64,000 nt of DNA from Bog-756 sp963701325. GTDB taxonomy: Bacteria > Actinomycetota > Acidimicrobiia > Acidimicrobiales > RAAP-2. Position 1 is the first letter of the stretch. Every line of letters begins with the position of its first letter. Made by a program: the position numbers and the translations under genes. The stretch is taken from contig OY969604.1 in the NCBI GenBank assembly GCA_963701325.1, forward strand, positions 744,001-808,000, in the 5' to 3' direction. Under the pieces are notes generated by a model. That model had not been told where the DNA came from, ran no database searches, and saw nothing but the letters and a program-made list of their open reading frames with translations. This document shows, one piece after another, positions 1 through 8,531 of the stretch.

Positions 1-1
1 C

Positions 2-637
2 CTCACCCGACTCCTGACCGGCCGTGCCGCGGAGGTGGTGGCCGTCGAGCCCGACGATCGGATGCGGGCCGTCCTCGCCTCCGAGGTCCCGGCAGCGAGG
101 GCGGTCCGGGGCACCGGCGAGTCGATCCCCCTGGACGACAGGTGGGCCGACGCCGTGCTGGCCTCGACCTCGTGGCACTGGATGGATCCTGTCCCCACAT
201 TGCACGAGGTGGGTCGGGTCCTCGCGCCCGGCGGCATCTTCGGTGCCCTCTGGACCGGTCCGGACCCGGAGGGTCCCTTCGTGACCGAGGCGCGTGCGCT
301 CATGTCGGACCGGCTCGGATCGGCCACCGGTTCGACCGGCACGCTGGCCGGGATCGTGGGCTGGGACCAACAGACCACGATGGTGCTCGGCATTCCGCCC
401 GGGGTCCCCTTCGACCAACCCGAGCACGAGCACTTCACCTGGGAGATCGCGCTCGACGCCGACGATCTCCTCGGCCTGCTGGGCACGCTCAGCCGGGTCA
501 TCACCATGGAGGTACAGGCACACGATGCGGTCTTCGCCGAAGCTCGCAGGCTCCTTGGTGCACTGGGCATCGAAGGTCCGGTCACCGTTGACGTGGCCTT
601 CCGGACCGACGCATGGCGGGCTCGGCGCCACGACTAG
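2..637 (+). CDS. Class I SAM-dependent methyltransferase, C-terminal part
   Basis: The frame is open from the left edge and ends in TAG at 637, so the start and the SAM-binding glycine loop lie outside the window. The remaining ~211 residues look like the later part of a Methyltransf_11-type Rossmann fold: an acidic residue ending strand 2 (VAVEPDDRM), the strand ADAVLASTSWHWM, and the VLAPGGIFG turn typical before strand 5. The substrate cannot be told from sequence. The gene converges on ribF with 77 bases between the stops. No clear terminator is visible in that gap. Confidence 0.8.
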   Translation, partial: LTRLLTGRAAEVVAVEPDDRMRAVLASEVPAARAVRGTGESIPLDDRWADAVLASTSWHWMDPVPTLHEVGRVLAPGGIFGALWTGPDPEGPFVTEARALMSDRLGSATGSTGTLAGIVGWDQQTTMVLGIPPGVPFDQPEHEHFTWEIALDADDLLGLLGTLSRVITMEVQAHDAVFAEARRLLGALGIEGPVTVDVAFRTDAWRARRHD

Positions 638-714
638 CGCAGACCCCCGTTCGCCCGGTCTCGGCGGCTGTGGGTCTCTCCGCTGGGTTCGAGGTGCGCG
701 GGGCGCGCGTCCGG

Positions 715-1677
715 TCAGCCGCCCGCGGCCAGCAGCTCGCGGGTGACCTCGACGTCGCGGCCCATCTGGGCGACGAGCGCCTCCACCGAGTCGAACGCGA
801 GCTCGTCACGCAGACGACTGGCGAACGAGAGGCGGGCCGGCTCGCCATAGAGGTCCCCGGCGAAGTCGAGCAGGTGGGCTTCGACCATGAGCTCACCTTC
901 GGTCCCGTAGAACGTCGGTCTGCGGCCGATCGAGATCGCCGCCTTCCATCTGCTCCCCTCGGGTCGTTCGTACCACCCGGCGTAGATCCCCGCACAGGGC
1001 AGGCAGATCGCCTCGGGGATCGCCAGGTTGGCCGTCGGAAAGCCGAGCTCCGCTCCGCCCCTCCGGTCGCCGGTCACCACCGGGCCCCGGACCTGATGCG
1101 GTCGCCCCAACAGGACGGCGGCCTCCTCCACCCGGCCTGCGGAAACCAACGTGCGGATCCGGGTCGAGGAGATCGGCTCGGTCGGCTCGGGGCCGTCCCG
1201 GCCCTCGGAGGTCAGCGCCACGCCGTCGACCGCGAAGCCGGCAACCGATCCGATCTCGTTGAGGAGGGCCACGTTCCCCTTGCGTCCGTGCCCGAAGTGG
1301 AAGTCCTCCCCCACCACGACCAGCCGGGCGTCCAGACCCTCGACCAGCTCACCGGCGACGAACTGCTCGGCCGTCTCGTTCGCCCGCTCCTCGTCGAACC
1401 GAACCACGACCGTCCGATCGACCCCTGCCGAGGCCAGCAGCTCGAGCTTCTGGTCGAGGTCGCAGAGCAGCTTGGGGGCGGACTCGGGCCGCACCACCGA
1501 AGCGGGGTGCCGGTCGAAGGTGACCACGACCGTCGCCAACCCGTTCGACTCGGCCCTCTCGCGCAACTCGGCCAGGAGGGCGCGATGTCCCAGGTGGACG
1601 CCGTCATAGGCCCCGATCGTCACCGCAGATCCCCCAGGGGGAGCCGTCCTCGGGTCGACCTCTGCCACGATCTCCAT
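715..1677 (-). CDS. ribF: Bifunctional riboflavin kinase / FAD synthetase
   Basis: A 320-residue cytoplasmic enzyme that phosphorylates riboflavin to FMN and adenylylates FMN to FAD. The N-terminal FAD synthetase (nucleotidyltransferase) half shows GAYDGVHLGHRAL and later ISSTRIR. The C-terminal riboflavin kinase half shows GDRRGGAELGFPTANL and a conserved GIYAGWY stretch. Length is normal for the family. It is the last gene of the rimP-nusA-infB-rbfA-truB run, 72 bases after truB, which is its usual place. The ATG at 1677 has no Shine-Dalgarno sequence but has TAACCT eight bases upstream, so it may also be made from a leaderless mRNA. Confidence 0.95.
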   Translation of the reverse strand: MEIVAEVDPRTAPPGGSAVTIGAYDGVHLGHRALLAELRERAESNGLATVVVTFDRHPASVVRPESAPKLLCDLDQKLELLASAGVDRTVVVRFDEERANETAEQFVAGELVEGLDARLVVVGEDFHFGHGRKGNVALLNEIGSVAGFAVDGVALTSEGRDGPEPTEPISSTRIRTLVSAGRVEEAAVLLGRPHQVRGPVVTGDRRGGAELGFPTANLAIPEAICLPCAGIYAGWYERPEGSRWKAAISIGRRPTFYGTEGELMVEAHLLDFAGDLYGEPARLSFASRLRDELAFDSVEALVAQMGRDVEVTRELLAAGG

Positions 1678-1685
1678 CGCCAGGA

Positions 1686-1691
1686 AGGTTA
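1686..1691 (-). promoter_or_regulatory. Candidate -10 box (TAACCT) for a leaderless ribF transcript
   Basis: TAACCT on the minus strand lies eight bases before the ribF ATG, which has no ribosome binding site. The placement fits a leaderless actinobacterial transcript. No good -35 is seen. Confidence 0.4.
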
Positions 1692-1749
1692 CTGCCGCGT
1701 CAGCAGCTCACCGACGACACCTCTGTGTCCTCGGTCGATGCGGGCCTGC

Positions 1750-2643
1750 TCAGCCGGCTGCCCGGACGACCACGGCCGGACGGATCCGGTCGGTCTCGGT
1801 GGCTTCGTAGACGGCCAGCAGGTGGTGCCCGTCGTCGACCAGTCCCCAGGGGCCGTCTCCCGAGACGCCGAGCGGCACACGGTCGAGGGGCAGCCCCCGG
1901 GCGACCAGCTTCTGGGCATCGAGCGGCACGACCACCTGGTCGAGATCACGCATGGCCTGGGCCGGGGAGAGCACCACCGCCGCGGTCAGTTCATCGAGCG
2001 GCCGGGCGTCCTCGGCGGAGAAGGACCCGATCCGGGTCCGGCGGAGGTTGCGTAGGTGCGCTCCCCCACCGAGGGCCTCCCCGAGATCGGCAGCCAGCAC
2101 CCGGACGTAGGTGCCCGACGAACACTCGACCTCGATCCGGAAGACGCCAGGGGTCGTCGCCCGCACGACCTCGAACCGGTACACCGTCACCGGACGCGGC
2201 TGCCGCTCGACCTCGATGCCCTCCCGGGCGAGGGCGTGCAGTCGCCGTCCACCGACTTTCACCGCGGAGACCATCGGCGGCACCTGCTCGATGGCGCCGG
2301 TCAGGCCCCGCGCCGCGTCGCGCACCGCAGCCAACGGGACGCCATCCATGTCCCAGGTGCCGGTGACCTCACCGGAGGCGTCCAGTGTGGAGGTGGTCGT
2401 GCCCAGGACCACCTCGGCCTCGTAGGTCTTGGACAGCGCGGTGAGGAAGCGCAGCAACCTGGTGGACCGACCGAGCCCGACCAGCAGGACACCGGTCGCG
2501 TCGGGATCGAGGGTGCCGGCGTGGCCGACCCGTTTCTGCCCGAAGATCCGCCGGCACCGGGCGACCACGTCATGGGAGGTCCACCCGACCTCCTTGTCGA
2601 CCACCACGAGGCCGTTCACCTGATCCGACGGAGCGGCGCTCAC
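1750..2643 (-). CDS. truB: tRNA pseudouridine(55) synthase
   Basis: Makes pseudouridine 55 in the T-loop of tRNAs. The 297-residue protein begins NGLVVVDKEVGWTSHDVV and contains the catalytic-loop motif HAGTLDPDATGVLLVGLG with the essential aspartate, then a C-terminal RNA-binding part. The frame stays open 140 codons further upstream, but that part is Arg/Gly-rich and antisense-like. The GTG at 2643 is chosen because it overlaps the rbfA stop as GTGA and sits just before the conserved start of the family. Confidence 0.95.
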   Translation of the reverse strand: MSAAPSDQVNGLVVVDKEVGWTSHDVVARCRRIFGQKRVGHAGTLDPDATGVLLVGLGRSTRLLRFLTALSKTYEAEVVLGTTTSTLDASGEVTGTWDMDGVPLAAVRDAARGLTGAIEQVPPMVSAVKVGGRRLHALAREGIEVERQPRPVTVYRFEVVRATTPGVFRIEVECSSGTYVRVLAADLGEALGGGAHLRNLRRTRIGSFSAEDARPLDELTAAVVLSPAQAMRDLDQVVVPLDAQKLVARGLPLDRVPLGVSGDGPWGLVDDGHHLLAVYEATETDRIRPAVVVRAAG

Positions 2644-3047
2644 TCCTCTGACACCGCTCCCTCTCCGGGCGGTGACTCCCCGAGCTCGGATTCGCGGATC
2701 CGCCGCAGCACGGCGTCCACCCGGCCGCCCGCGACGATGGCCGGGTCCTGGACGAACGCGAGCTGTGGGGTCCGCTTCATCTGCACCTGGCGCCCGACGG
2801 CGCGCTGCACCTGGATCCGCCGGTCGTCGAGCGCTGCCGCAGCCTCCTCGGAGAGCGAGCTCAGGAATACGGTGGCGTGCCGCAGATCCGGAGCGGTGTC
2901 CACCGAGGTGACCGTGACCAGACGCAGTCGTTCGTCGGCATCGGCAAGACGCTCGAGCTCCTCGGCCACCACCTGGCGCAGGACCTGGTTGACCCGCAGC
3001 GAGCGCGGATAGGGGGCGGCTCCCCGGTTGCCCTGACGACGTGCCAC
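2640..3047 (-). CDS. rbfA: 30S ribosome-binding factor A
   Basis: A 135-residue 16S rRNA maturation factor with a KH-like fold. Family features are RVNQVLRQVVAEELERL near the start, TVTSVDTAPDLRHATVFLS in the middle, and an RTPQLAFVQD strand. The GTG at 3047 is chosen over an upstream in-frame start because a strong GGAGGAG lies just before it and family homology begins there. It follows infB by 64 bases and overlaps truB as GTGA, in the conserved infB-rbfA-truB order. Confidence 0.93.
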   Translation of the reverse strand: MARRQGNRGAAPYPRSLRVNQVLRQVVAEELERLADADERLRLVTVTSVDTAPDLRHATVFLSSLSEEAAAALDDRRIQVQRAVGRQVQMKRTPQLAFVQDPAIVAGGRVDAVLRRIRESELGESPPGEGAVSEE

Positions 3048-3111
3048 AGCTCCTCCGGTCCATCCACGACCACCGGGACGTGCCCGCCCCGCGATGGGGC
3101 GCCGGCCACGA

Positions 3112-6030
3112 CTAGGTGCGGGGGATCTCCCGCTCCTCGTAGGTCTCGATGATGTCGCCTTCCTTGAGATCCTGGTAGTCGGAGAGGCCGATCCCGCACT
3201 CGAATCCGGACTGCACCTCGCGGGCGTCCTCCTTGAACCGCCGGAGGGAGGTGACCGACCCCTTCCAGATGACCGCTCCATCGCGCAGGAAGCGGACCTT
3301 GGAGCCCCGGGTGATCACGCCGTCCCGGACGTAGCAGCCGGCGATGGCTCCGACCCGCGGGATCCGGAACACCTGGCGGACCTCGGCCTCACCGGTCACG
3401 ATCTCCTCGAACACCGGTGAGAGCATGCCGAGCATGGCCGCCTCGAGGTCCTCGAGCAGCTTGTAGATGATCTCGTAGGTGCGGACCTCGACGTCCACCT
3501 TGGCCGCCATCTCACGCGCGCGGCGGTCGGGGCGAACGTTGAACCCGATGATGGTGGCGTTCGAGGCCTGGGCGAGCTCCACGTCCGACTCGGTGATCCC
3601 GCCCACCCCGCGGTGGACGAAGCTCAGCTTCACGTCGTCGCGCTCGAGCTTGCGAAGGCTCTCGGTGACCGCTTCCAGTGAGCCCCGGACGTCGGCCTTG
3701 AGGATCAGGTTGAGGGTTGCTGTCTCGCCGCGTTGGATCTGCTCGAAGAGGTCCTCGAGCTTCGCTCCCCCGAGCGCAGAGGTGGCCGCGGGCACGTGCC
3801 CCGCCACCCGGTACCGGTGGGCACGGGCCTCACCGATGGTCCGGGCCTGGGCGAGCTCGGGAGCGACCCGGAACTCGTCGCCGGCCTCGGGTGGCTCGGA
3901 GAAGCCGAGGACCTGCACCGGCGTGGACGGTGGGGCCTCCTTGATCTGATCACCGTGATCGTCGACCAGGGCCTTGACCTTGCCCCAGGCGGCACCGGCC
4001 ACGATCGGGTCGCCGACACGGAGGGTGCCCCGCTCGACGATGACCGATGCCACCGGGCCGCGGCCGATCTCGAGCTCGGCCTCGAGGACGACGCCCCGCG
4101 CCCGCCCCTCGGGGGTGGCCATGAGCTCCTCGACTTCGGCGACCAGGACGATCTGCTCCAGGAGATCCTCGACCCCCAGGTTCTCGAGGGCCGAGACCTC
4201 GACGCTGATGGTGTCGCCACCCCACGCCTCCGGCACCAGTCCGTGCTCGGACAGCTGCTGGAGGACCCGGTTCGGATCGGCTTCCTCGCGGTCGATCTTG
4301 TTGACCGCCACGATGATCGGGACCTCGGCGGCCCGGGCGTGGTCGATGGCCTCGACGGTCTGGGGCATGACCCCGTCGTCGGCCGCCACCACCAGGACCA
4401 CGATGTCGGTCACATCGGCGCCGCGGGCACGCATCGCGGTAAAGGCCTCGTGGCCCGGGGTGTCGATGAAGGTGATCGGATGGCCTTGCCACTCGACCTG
4501 GTAGGCACCGATGTGCTGGGTGATCCCCCCCGCCTCGGCAGCCACCACGTTGGTCGAGCGGATCCGGTCGAGCAGCAGTGTCTTGCCGTGGTCGACGTGA
4601 CCCATGACGGTGACGACGGGCGGCCGGGGTCGCAGCTCGGCCTCGTCCTCCTCCTCCTCGTCCTCGAAGGTCTTGGCCAGCAGCTCTGCCTCGCGCTCCT
4701 CTCCGGGGTCGACGAGACGGACCTCGGCGCCGAGCTCGGCGGCGAACAACTCGATCATGTCGTCGGTCAGCGACTGGGTGGCGGTGACCATCTCCCCCTG
4801 GAGCAACAGGAAGCGGACCACGTCGCCGGCCGACCGGTTGAGCTTGGGCCCGAGGTCGCGCGCCGTCGAGCCGCGCTCGATGATGACCTCGGAGTCCGGG
4901 ACCGGGGCGGTCGACGGCGCATAGGCGGTGAGCTGGGTCGGCTCGAGCTCCTCGAGGTTCCGACGGCGCCGGCGCGGACGACGCTGGTTGGGGCGTCCCC
5001 GGCCGACACCCGGGCCCCCGCGTCCTCCGGGACCACCCGCGCCGGGACCTCCACCGGGACGGCCGGCATAGCCGCCGGTCGACCCGCCTCCGGCACGACC
5101 GCCGTACCCGCCGCCCGAGGTACCGGGAGGGCCACCGGTGCGAGGTCCACCTGGACGGCCCGCACCCGCTCCTCCCGGACGACCGGCATACCCGCTGGGC
5201 GCACCCGGTCGGGGTGCACCCGGCCCGGGACGCCGACCGCCTGACCCGGGGGGCGGCGGGATGGGCTTGCCGGTGATCGAACGGGGAGGCCCACCCGGGG
5301 GTGGGGGGATGGGCCGGCCGGAGGCACTCGTGGGTGGCCGGACCGGAGCCGACGAGGGCGGCGCAGCGATCGGAGGGGCGGCGGCGGCTGCCGCCGGAGG
5401 TGCGGCTGCAGGAGGCGCGTCGGGGGTAGCCGGAGCCGGTGTGGCAGCGGGCGCGGCTGGAGTCTGCGCGGGGGCGGGCGCCGGGCGCGCCGGTGCCGGA
5501 CGCGGGACCGCTGGCGCCGGCGGGGCCACCGGGGACGGCACGGTCGGTGCCGCGGCAGGCGGAGCCGGACGGGGAGCTGCGATGACGGAGGGCTGTTCGG
5601 AGGCCGGCCGGCTGGTGATCAGGCGGGTACCGGCGCGCTTCTGGGGGGTCGGGGTGGCAGCCGGAGCGGGTGGCTCGACGGAACGGCCGTCACCTGTCGG
5701 GGAGTCGAGTGCGGGCTCCCCCGCTGGCACGACCGGCGTCGCCTTCTTGGCCGGTGCCTGCTTGGCCGGTGCCTGCTTGGCAGGGGCCGGCTCCTCGGGC
5801 TGCACCTCGCGTCGGAGGCCCTCCCGATCGGCCTTCCGCCGGGCGCGGTCGGCTTGTGCGTCCTCGATGGACGACGAATGGCTCTTGACGCCCATCCCGA
5901 GGGACAGGCAGAGATCAAGGGCTTCCTTGTTGGTCAGGCCGAGCTCATGAGCGAGCTCGTAGACCCGGATCTTCTTCGGCAACGGCTGTGACTGCCCTTC
6001 CTTCGACGTCGCAGGTGCCTCTAGGCACAT
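3112..6030 (-). CDS. infB: Translation initiation factor IF-2
   Basis: GTPase that delivers initiator tRNA to the 30S subunit. The 972-residue protein has an IF2_N motif (KKIRVYELAHELGLTNKEALDL), then roughly 280 residues rich in Pro, Ala and Gly with repeated GGRPGG-like units, a second IF2_N region (STARDLGPKLNRSAGDVV), and the G domain with GHVDHGKT at about 477-484, DTPGHEAF and NKID. The C-terminal IF2 domains are complete to ERREIP-like EEREIPRT. The ATG at 6030 has only a weak, distant GAGG. A TTG at 5982 would begin exactly at the family N-terminus (LPKKIRVYELA) and is a fair alternative. Long low-complexity N-termini are common in actinobacterial IF-2. Confidence 0.96.
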   Translation of the reverse strand: MCLEAPATSKEGQSQPLPKKIRVYELAHELGLTNKEALDLCLSLGMGVKSHSSSIEDAQADRARRKADREGLRREVQPEEPAPAKQAPAKQAPAKKATPVVPAGEPALDSPTGDGRSVEPPAPAATPTPQKRAGTRLITSRPASEQPSVIAAPRPAPPAAAPTVPSPVAPPAPAVPRPAPARPAPAPAQTPAAPAATPAPATPDAPPAAAPPAAAAAAPPIAAPPSSAPVRPPTSASGRPIPPPPGGPPRSITGKPIPPPPGSGGRRPGPGAPRPGAPSGYAGRPGGAGAGRPGGPRTGGPPGTSGGGYGGRAGGGSTGGYAGRPGGGPGAGGPGGRGGPGVGRGRPNQRRPRRRRRNLEELEPTQLTAYAPSTAPVPDSEVIIERGSTARDLGPKLNRSAGDVVRFLLLQGEMVTATQSLTDDMIELFAAELGAEVRLVDPGEEREAELLAKTFEDEEEEDEAELRPRPPVVTVMGHVDHGKTLLLDRIRSTNVVAAEAGGITQHIGAYQVEWQGHPITFIDTPGHEAFTAMRARGADVTDIVVLVVAADDGVMPQTVEAIDHARAAEVPIIVAVNKIDREEADPNRVLQQLSEHGLVPEAWGGDTISVEVSALENLGVEDLLEQIVLVAEVEELMATPEGRARGVVLEAELEIGRGPVASVIVERGTLRVGDPIVAGAAWGKVKALVDDHGDQIKEAPPSTPVQVLGFSEPPEAGDEFRVAPELAQARTIGEARAHRYRVAGHVPAATSALGGAKLEDLFEQIQRGETATLNLILKADVRGSLEAVTESLRKLERDDVKLSFVHRGVGGITESDVELAQASNATIIGFNVRPDRRAREMAAKVDVEVRTYEIIYKLLEDLEAAMLGMLSPVFEEIVTGEAEVRQVFRIPRVGAIAGCYVRDGVITRGSKVRFLRDGAVIWKGSVTSLRRFKEDAREVQSGFECGIGLSDYQDLKEGDIIETYEEREIPRT

Positions 6031-6051
6031 ACGAACCCATATCCTCGCACA

Positions 6052-6345
6052 TCACGGCGCCGGGCCCTCCGAGCCCGGTACCACCTTCTCCCCCACCAGT
6101 CGATTCATCTCCTTGTGCAGCGCCGCCACGGACGCCGCGGACACCGGACCCCGCAGGGCACGGTCGAAGGCCCGCCGCTTCTCTGCCAGGTCGACGCAGG
6201 CGCTTCCGTCGCTGCACAGCCACGCCCCCCGTCCGGGGAGCATCCGACCGATGGCCAACGACCCCTGCTCGGTGCGGACGACCCGGACCATGCCGTCCAC
6301 CGTGCCGGTGCGGTGACACCCGATGCAGGTCCGCTCAGGGACTAT
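6052..6345 (-). CDS. ylxR: YlxR family RNA-binding protein, unusual start
   Basis: A small DUF448/YlxR protein between nusA and infB, its standard position. The family's N-terminal signature is present as PERTCIGCH, but the first ATG/GTG in frame (GTG at 6300) falls after it, and no ATG, GTG or TTG occurs upstream in frame. An ATA at 6345-6343 lies seven bases after GGGGAGG and overlaps the nusA stop as ATAG, just like the ATGA overlaps elsewhere in this run. I therefore mark the gene from this ATA (97 codons). A shorter 82-residue product from GTG, lacking the Cys pair, is the conventional alternative. Role in RNA binding is from the family only. Confidence 0.75.
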   Translation of the reverse strand: MVPERTCIGCHRTGTVDGMVRVVRTEQGSLAIGRMLPGRGAWLCSDGSACVDLAEKRRAFDRALRGPVSAASVAALHKEMNRLVGEKVVPGSEGPAP

Positions 6346-7637
6346 GCCGGAGCCTCCCCGGCAGGGTTCCCCGCGGCGCCCTCTCCGCTCGGGACTGATG
6401 CGACCTCCTCGTCCGGGGCACCGGCGCTCGGCGCGACTACGGCCTCCCCGTCAGCCGCTCCGGTGGTCGGCGCGACTGCGGCCTCCCCGTCAGCCGCCGC
6501 TCCGGCGGGATCGGGGGACTCGGCGCCGTCGGCACCCTGGGACCATTCCGTCGCCGAGACGGCCGTCCCGCCCTCGGCGGGTTGCCAGACCATCTCGCCG
6601 GCCTCGTTCTGGACCCATTCGCCCTCGGCCCACTCCTCGCCCGCGTACCCCGACTCCTCGTCGGCCAGCTGGGTCTCGCTCTTGATGTCGATCCGCCACC
6701 CGGTGAGCCTGGCGGCCAGCCGGGCGTTCTGACCCTCCTTGCCGATGGCCAAGGAGAGCTGGTAGTCGCTCACGATGACCGTGGCGGTCCCCGACTCGTC
6801 GTCGAGGCGCACCTCGCGCACCCGGGCCGGCGCGAGCGCCGACTGGATCAGCTCGACCGGATCGTCCGAATAGGGGACGACGTCGACCCGCTCGCCCCGC
6901 AGCTCGTTGGTCACCATGCGGACACGCGAGCCGCGGGCGCCCACGCAGGCTCCGACCGGGTCGACGTTGGGGTCGTTCGACCACACCGCGATCTTGGTCC
7001 GGTGCCCGGGTTCGCGGGCGGCCGCCTTGATCTCGACCGCGCCGGACGAGATCTCGGGTACCTCGAGCTCGAAGAGCCGCTTGATGAGGCCGGGGTGGCT
7101 ACGACTCACCACGATCTGGGGCCCCTTGGTCGTCTTGCGGACCTCCACGATGTAGGCCTTGAGCCGCGCACCGTGCTCGTAGCGCTCGTAGGAGACCTGT
7201 TCGGCCTGGGGGAGCAGCGCTTCGACCTTCCCCAGATCGAGCAGCGTGTACCGGTTGTCGGTCTGCTGGACGATCCCGGTCACGATGTCGCCCTCCCGCC
7301 CGGCGTACTCCTCGTACTTGAGATCGCGTTCGACTTCGCGGATCCGCTGCAGGATGACCTGCTTGGCGGTCTGGGCGGCGATGCGCCCGAAGTCGTCGGG
7401 CGTGTCGTCCCACTCGCGGACCACGTTGCCGTCGTCGTCGAGCTCTTGTCCGTAGACGCGGATCTCGCCCGAGTCCGGATCGATGGTGACGACAGCCTCC
7501 TCGGCCGCGTCGGGACGGCGCTTGTAAGCCGCGACCAGGGCATTGGCCAGGGCGTCGAGGAGCGTCTCGACCGAGATGCCCTTGTCACGTGCGATCTGGC
7601 CGAGCGCGTCGAGGAACTCGAAGTTCGTCTTGCTCAT
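6342..7637 (-). CDS. nusA: Transcription termination/antitermination factor NusA
   Basis: RNA polymerase-associated factor controlling pausing, termination and antitermination. The N-terminal NusA domain starts SKTNFEFLDALGQIARDKGIS. The S1 domain follows (GDIVTGIVQQTDNRYTLLDLGKVEALLP), then KH domains (DPVGACVGARGSRVRMV and LAIGKEGQNARLAARLTGW). The protein is 431 residues and ends in an Ala/Gly/Pro-rich tail with no further folded domain. The ATG at 7637 overlaps the rimP stop as ATGA. The frame is open further upstream but there it is only an antisense-like shadow of rimP. Confidence 0.95.
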   Translation of the reverse strand: MSKTNFEFLDALGQIARDKGISVETLLDALANALVAAYKRRPDAAEEAVVTIDPDSGEIRVYGQELDDDGNVVREWDDTPDDFGRIAAQTAKQVILQRIREVERDLKYEEYAGREGDIVTGIVQQTDNRYTLLDLGKVEALLPQAEQVSYERYEHGARLKAYIVEVRKTTKGPQIVVSRSHPGLIKRLFELEVPEISSGAVEIKAAAREPGHRTKIAVWSNDPNVDPVGACVGARGSRVRMVTNELRGERVDVVPYSDDPVELIQSALAPARVREVRLDDESGTATVIVSDYQLSLAIGKEGQNARLAARLTGWRIDIKSETQLADEESGYAGEEWAEGEWVQNEAGEMVWQPAEGGTAVSATEWSQGADGAESPDPAGAAADGEAAVAPTTGAADGEAVVAPSAGAPDEEVASVPSGEGAAGNPAGEAPA

Positions 7638-8176
7638 GGGGTCACGACCTGCTTCCTCTTCTCCTCCGCCTTCGTCTGCGTCTTCGTCTTCTTTCCGGAA
7701 GGCCTTCCCGTGCCGGGGTCGCTCGCGCCCCACACGAAGACCGTCCGTGCCCGGTCGATGTCGCGGTAGCCCACCCGCAACGGTGCGTCGTCGGAACCGT
7801 CGACGTCGAGCAGGAAGCCGTCCTCGTCCGCCTCCAGCAGGGTGCCGCGTCTGCGTCGGTCGCCGGGTACCTGGGGGCGGGTCTTGATGCTCACCGTGGC
7901 ACCCACTGCCTTGATGAAGTGTGCGGGCGTACGGAGTGTCCGTTCGATGCCCGGGCTCGACACCTCCAGCGAGTACCGACCGGGAACCGGGTCCAGGTCG
8001 TCGAGCACGGCCGAGACGGCTCGGCTCGCGTCGGTCAGGGCTTCGAGATCGATCCCACCTTCTCGGTCGACCGTGACCTGGAGCACGCCCGATGCGAGCA
8101 CGACATCGACGAGCTCGAGATCGCAGGCGGTCACCGACGGTTGGAGCGCGGTGAAGAGATCCTCGACCATCTGCAC
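7634..8176 (-). CDS. rimP: Ribosome maturation factor RimP
   Basis: A 180-residue factor for 30S subunit assembly. It has the two-domain layout of the family: an N-terminal alpha/beta part ending in VPGRYSLEVSSPGIERTLRTPAHF (the family signature), and a C-terminal SH3-like barrel (RRRGTLLEADEDGFLLDVDG). The tail is Lys/Thr-rich. The GTG at 8176 has GGAGAGGAG just upstream. It heads the nusA-infB transcript and is preceded by a 355-base region with a promoter-like box and a terminator-like hairpin. Confidence 0.93.
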   Translation of the reverse strand: MQMVEDLFTALQPSVTACDLELVDVVLASGVLQVTVDREGGIDLEALTDASRAVSAVLDDLDPVPGRYSLEVSSPGIERTLRTPAHFIKAVGATVSIKTRPQVPGDRRRRGTLLEADEDGFLLDVDGSDDAPLRVGYRDIDRARTVFVWGASDPGTGRPSGKKTKTQTKAEEKRKQVVTP

Positions 8177-8301
8177 TGTCTCCTCTCCGATGTCCGTGTC
8201 CGCGGTCAGCCTGTGCCCGTCGTCTGTCTTCCTGTGCTGCCGGGGGAGGCGGCGACCGAGCGCAACCGACCCTCGCTGCCCTCGGGAGGAGGTGTTCCGA
8301 A

Positions 8302-8334
8302 CAAAACAAAAGCGTGGGCTGTCCGCCCACGCTT
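8302..8334 (-). terminator. Rho-independent terminator or attenuator upstream of rimP-nusA
   Basis: On the minus strand a perfect 10-bp stem (AAGCGTGGGC / GCCCACGCTT) with a 5-base loop is followed by TTTTGTTTTG, a classic intrinsic terminator. It lies about 200 bases after the ispG stop and 126 before rimP. Because a promoter-like box lies between it and ispG, it may act on a leader of the rimP operon instead of only ending ispG transcripts. Confidence 0.8.
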
Positions 8335-8374
8335 GTCCAGCATCACTTCACCCCAACCGAACGGCAGACCTGCA

Positions 8375-8383
8375 AGTATAGCA
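8375..8383 (-). promoter_or_regulatory. Extended -10 promoter candidate for the rimP-nusA-infB run
   Basis: The minus strand reads TGCTATACT, an extended -10 (TGn followed by TATACT). No good -35 is seen 17 bases upstream, as expected for extended -10 promoters. Transcription would start near 8368, about 35 bases before the terminator-like hairpin. Confidence 0.45.
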
Positions 8384-8531
8384 GCGACGGGCCGGCCCGC
8401 GTCCGTTCTGACGTGCGAATTCACGCCGCTGCGAGCGACGAAACACCCCTCGGGCCCCGCGAGCAGCCGAATCGCTATCCCGAGGAGGCTGGCCGCCGCG
8501 GCCTGCCTCCGGCCGACCTCGCGCCGGGCCC

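Larger units (their letters stand above)
8177..8531. other. 355-base intergenic region between ispG and rimP
   Basis: No convincing gene. On the minus strand it holds, in order of transcription, the end of ispG, an extended -10 box at 8375-8383, a short ATG reading frame starting at 8343 and passing through the hairpin, an intrinsic terminator at 8302-8334, and then about 125 bases before the rimP start. The short frame (45 codons, Gly/Pro/Arg-rich after the hairpin) matches no family I know. Confidence 0.6.

Noticed and set aside
613..2055. Long plus-strand frame of 480 codons over ribF and truB
   Set aside because: Antisense shadow in high-GC DNA: Gly/Arg/Asp-rich with no domain, while the minus strand encodes recognisable ribF and truB.
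8206..8424. 72-codon minus-strand gene between ispG and rimP
   Set aside because: Passes through the terminator hairpin, has Gly/Pro/Arg-rich composition and matches no family; kept only as a possible leader frame.
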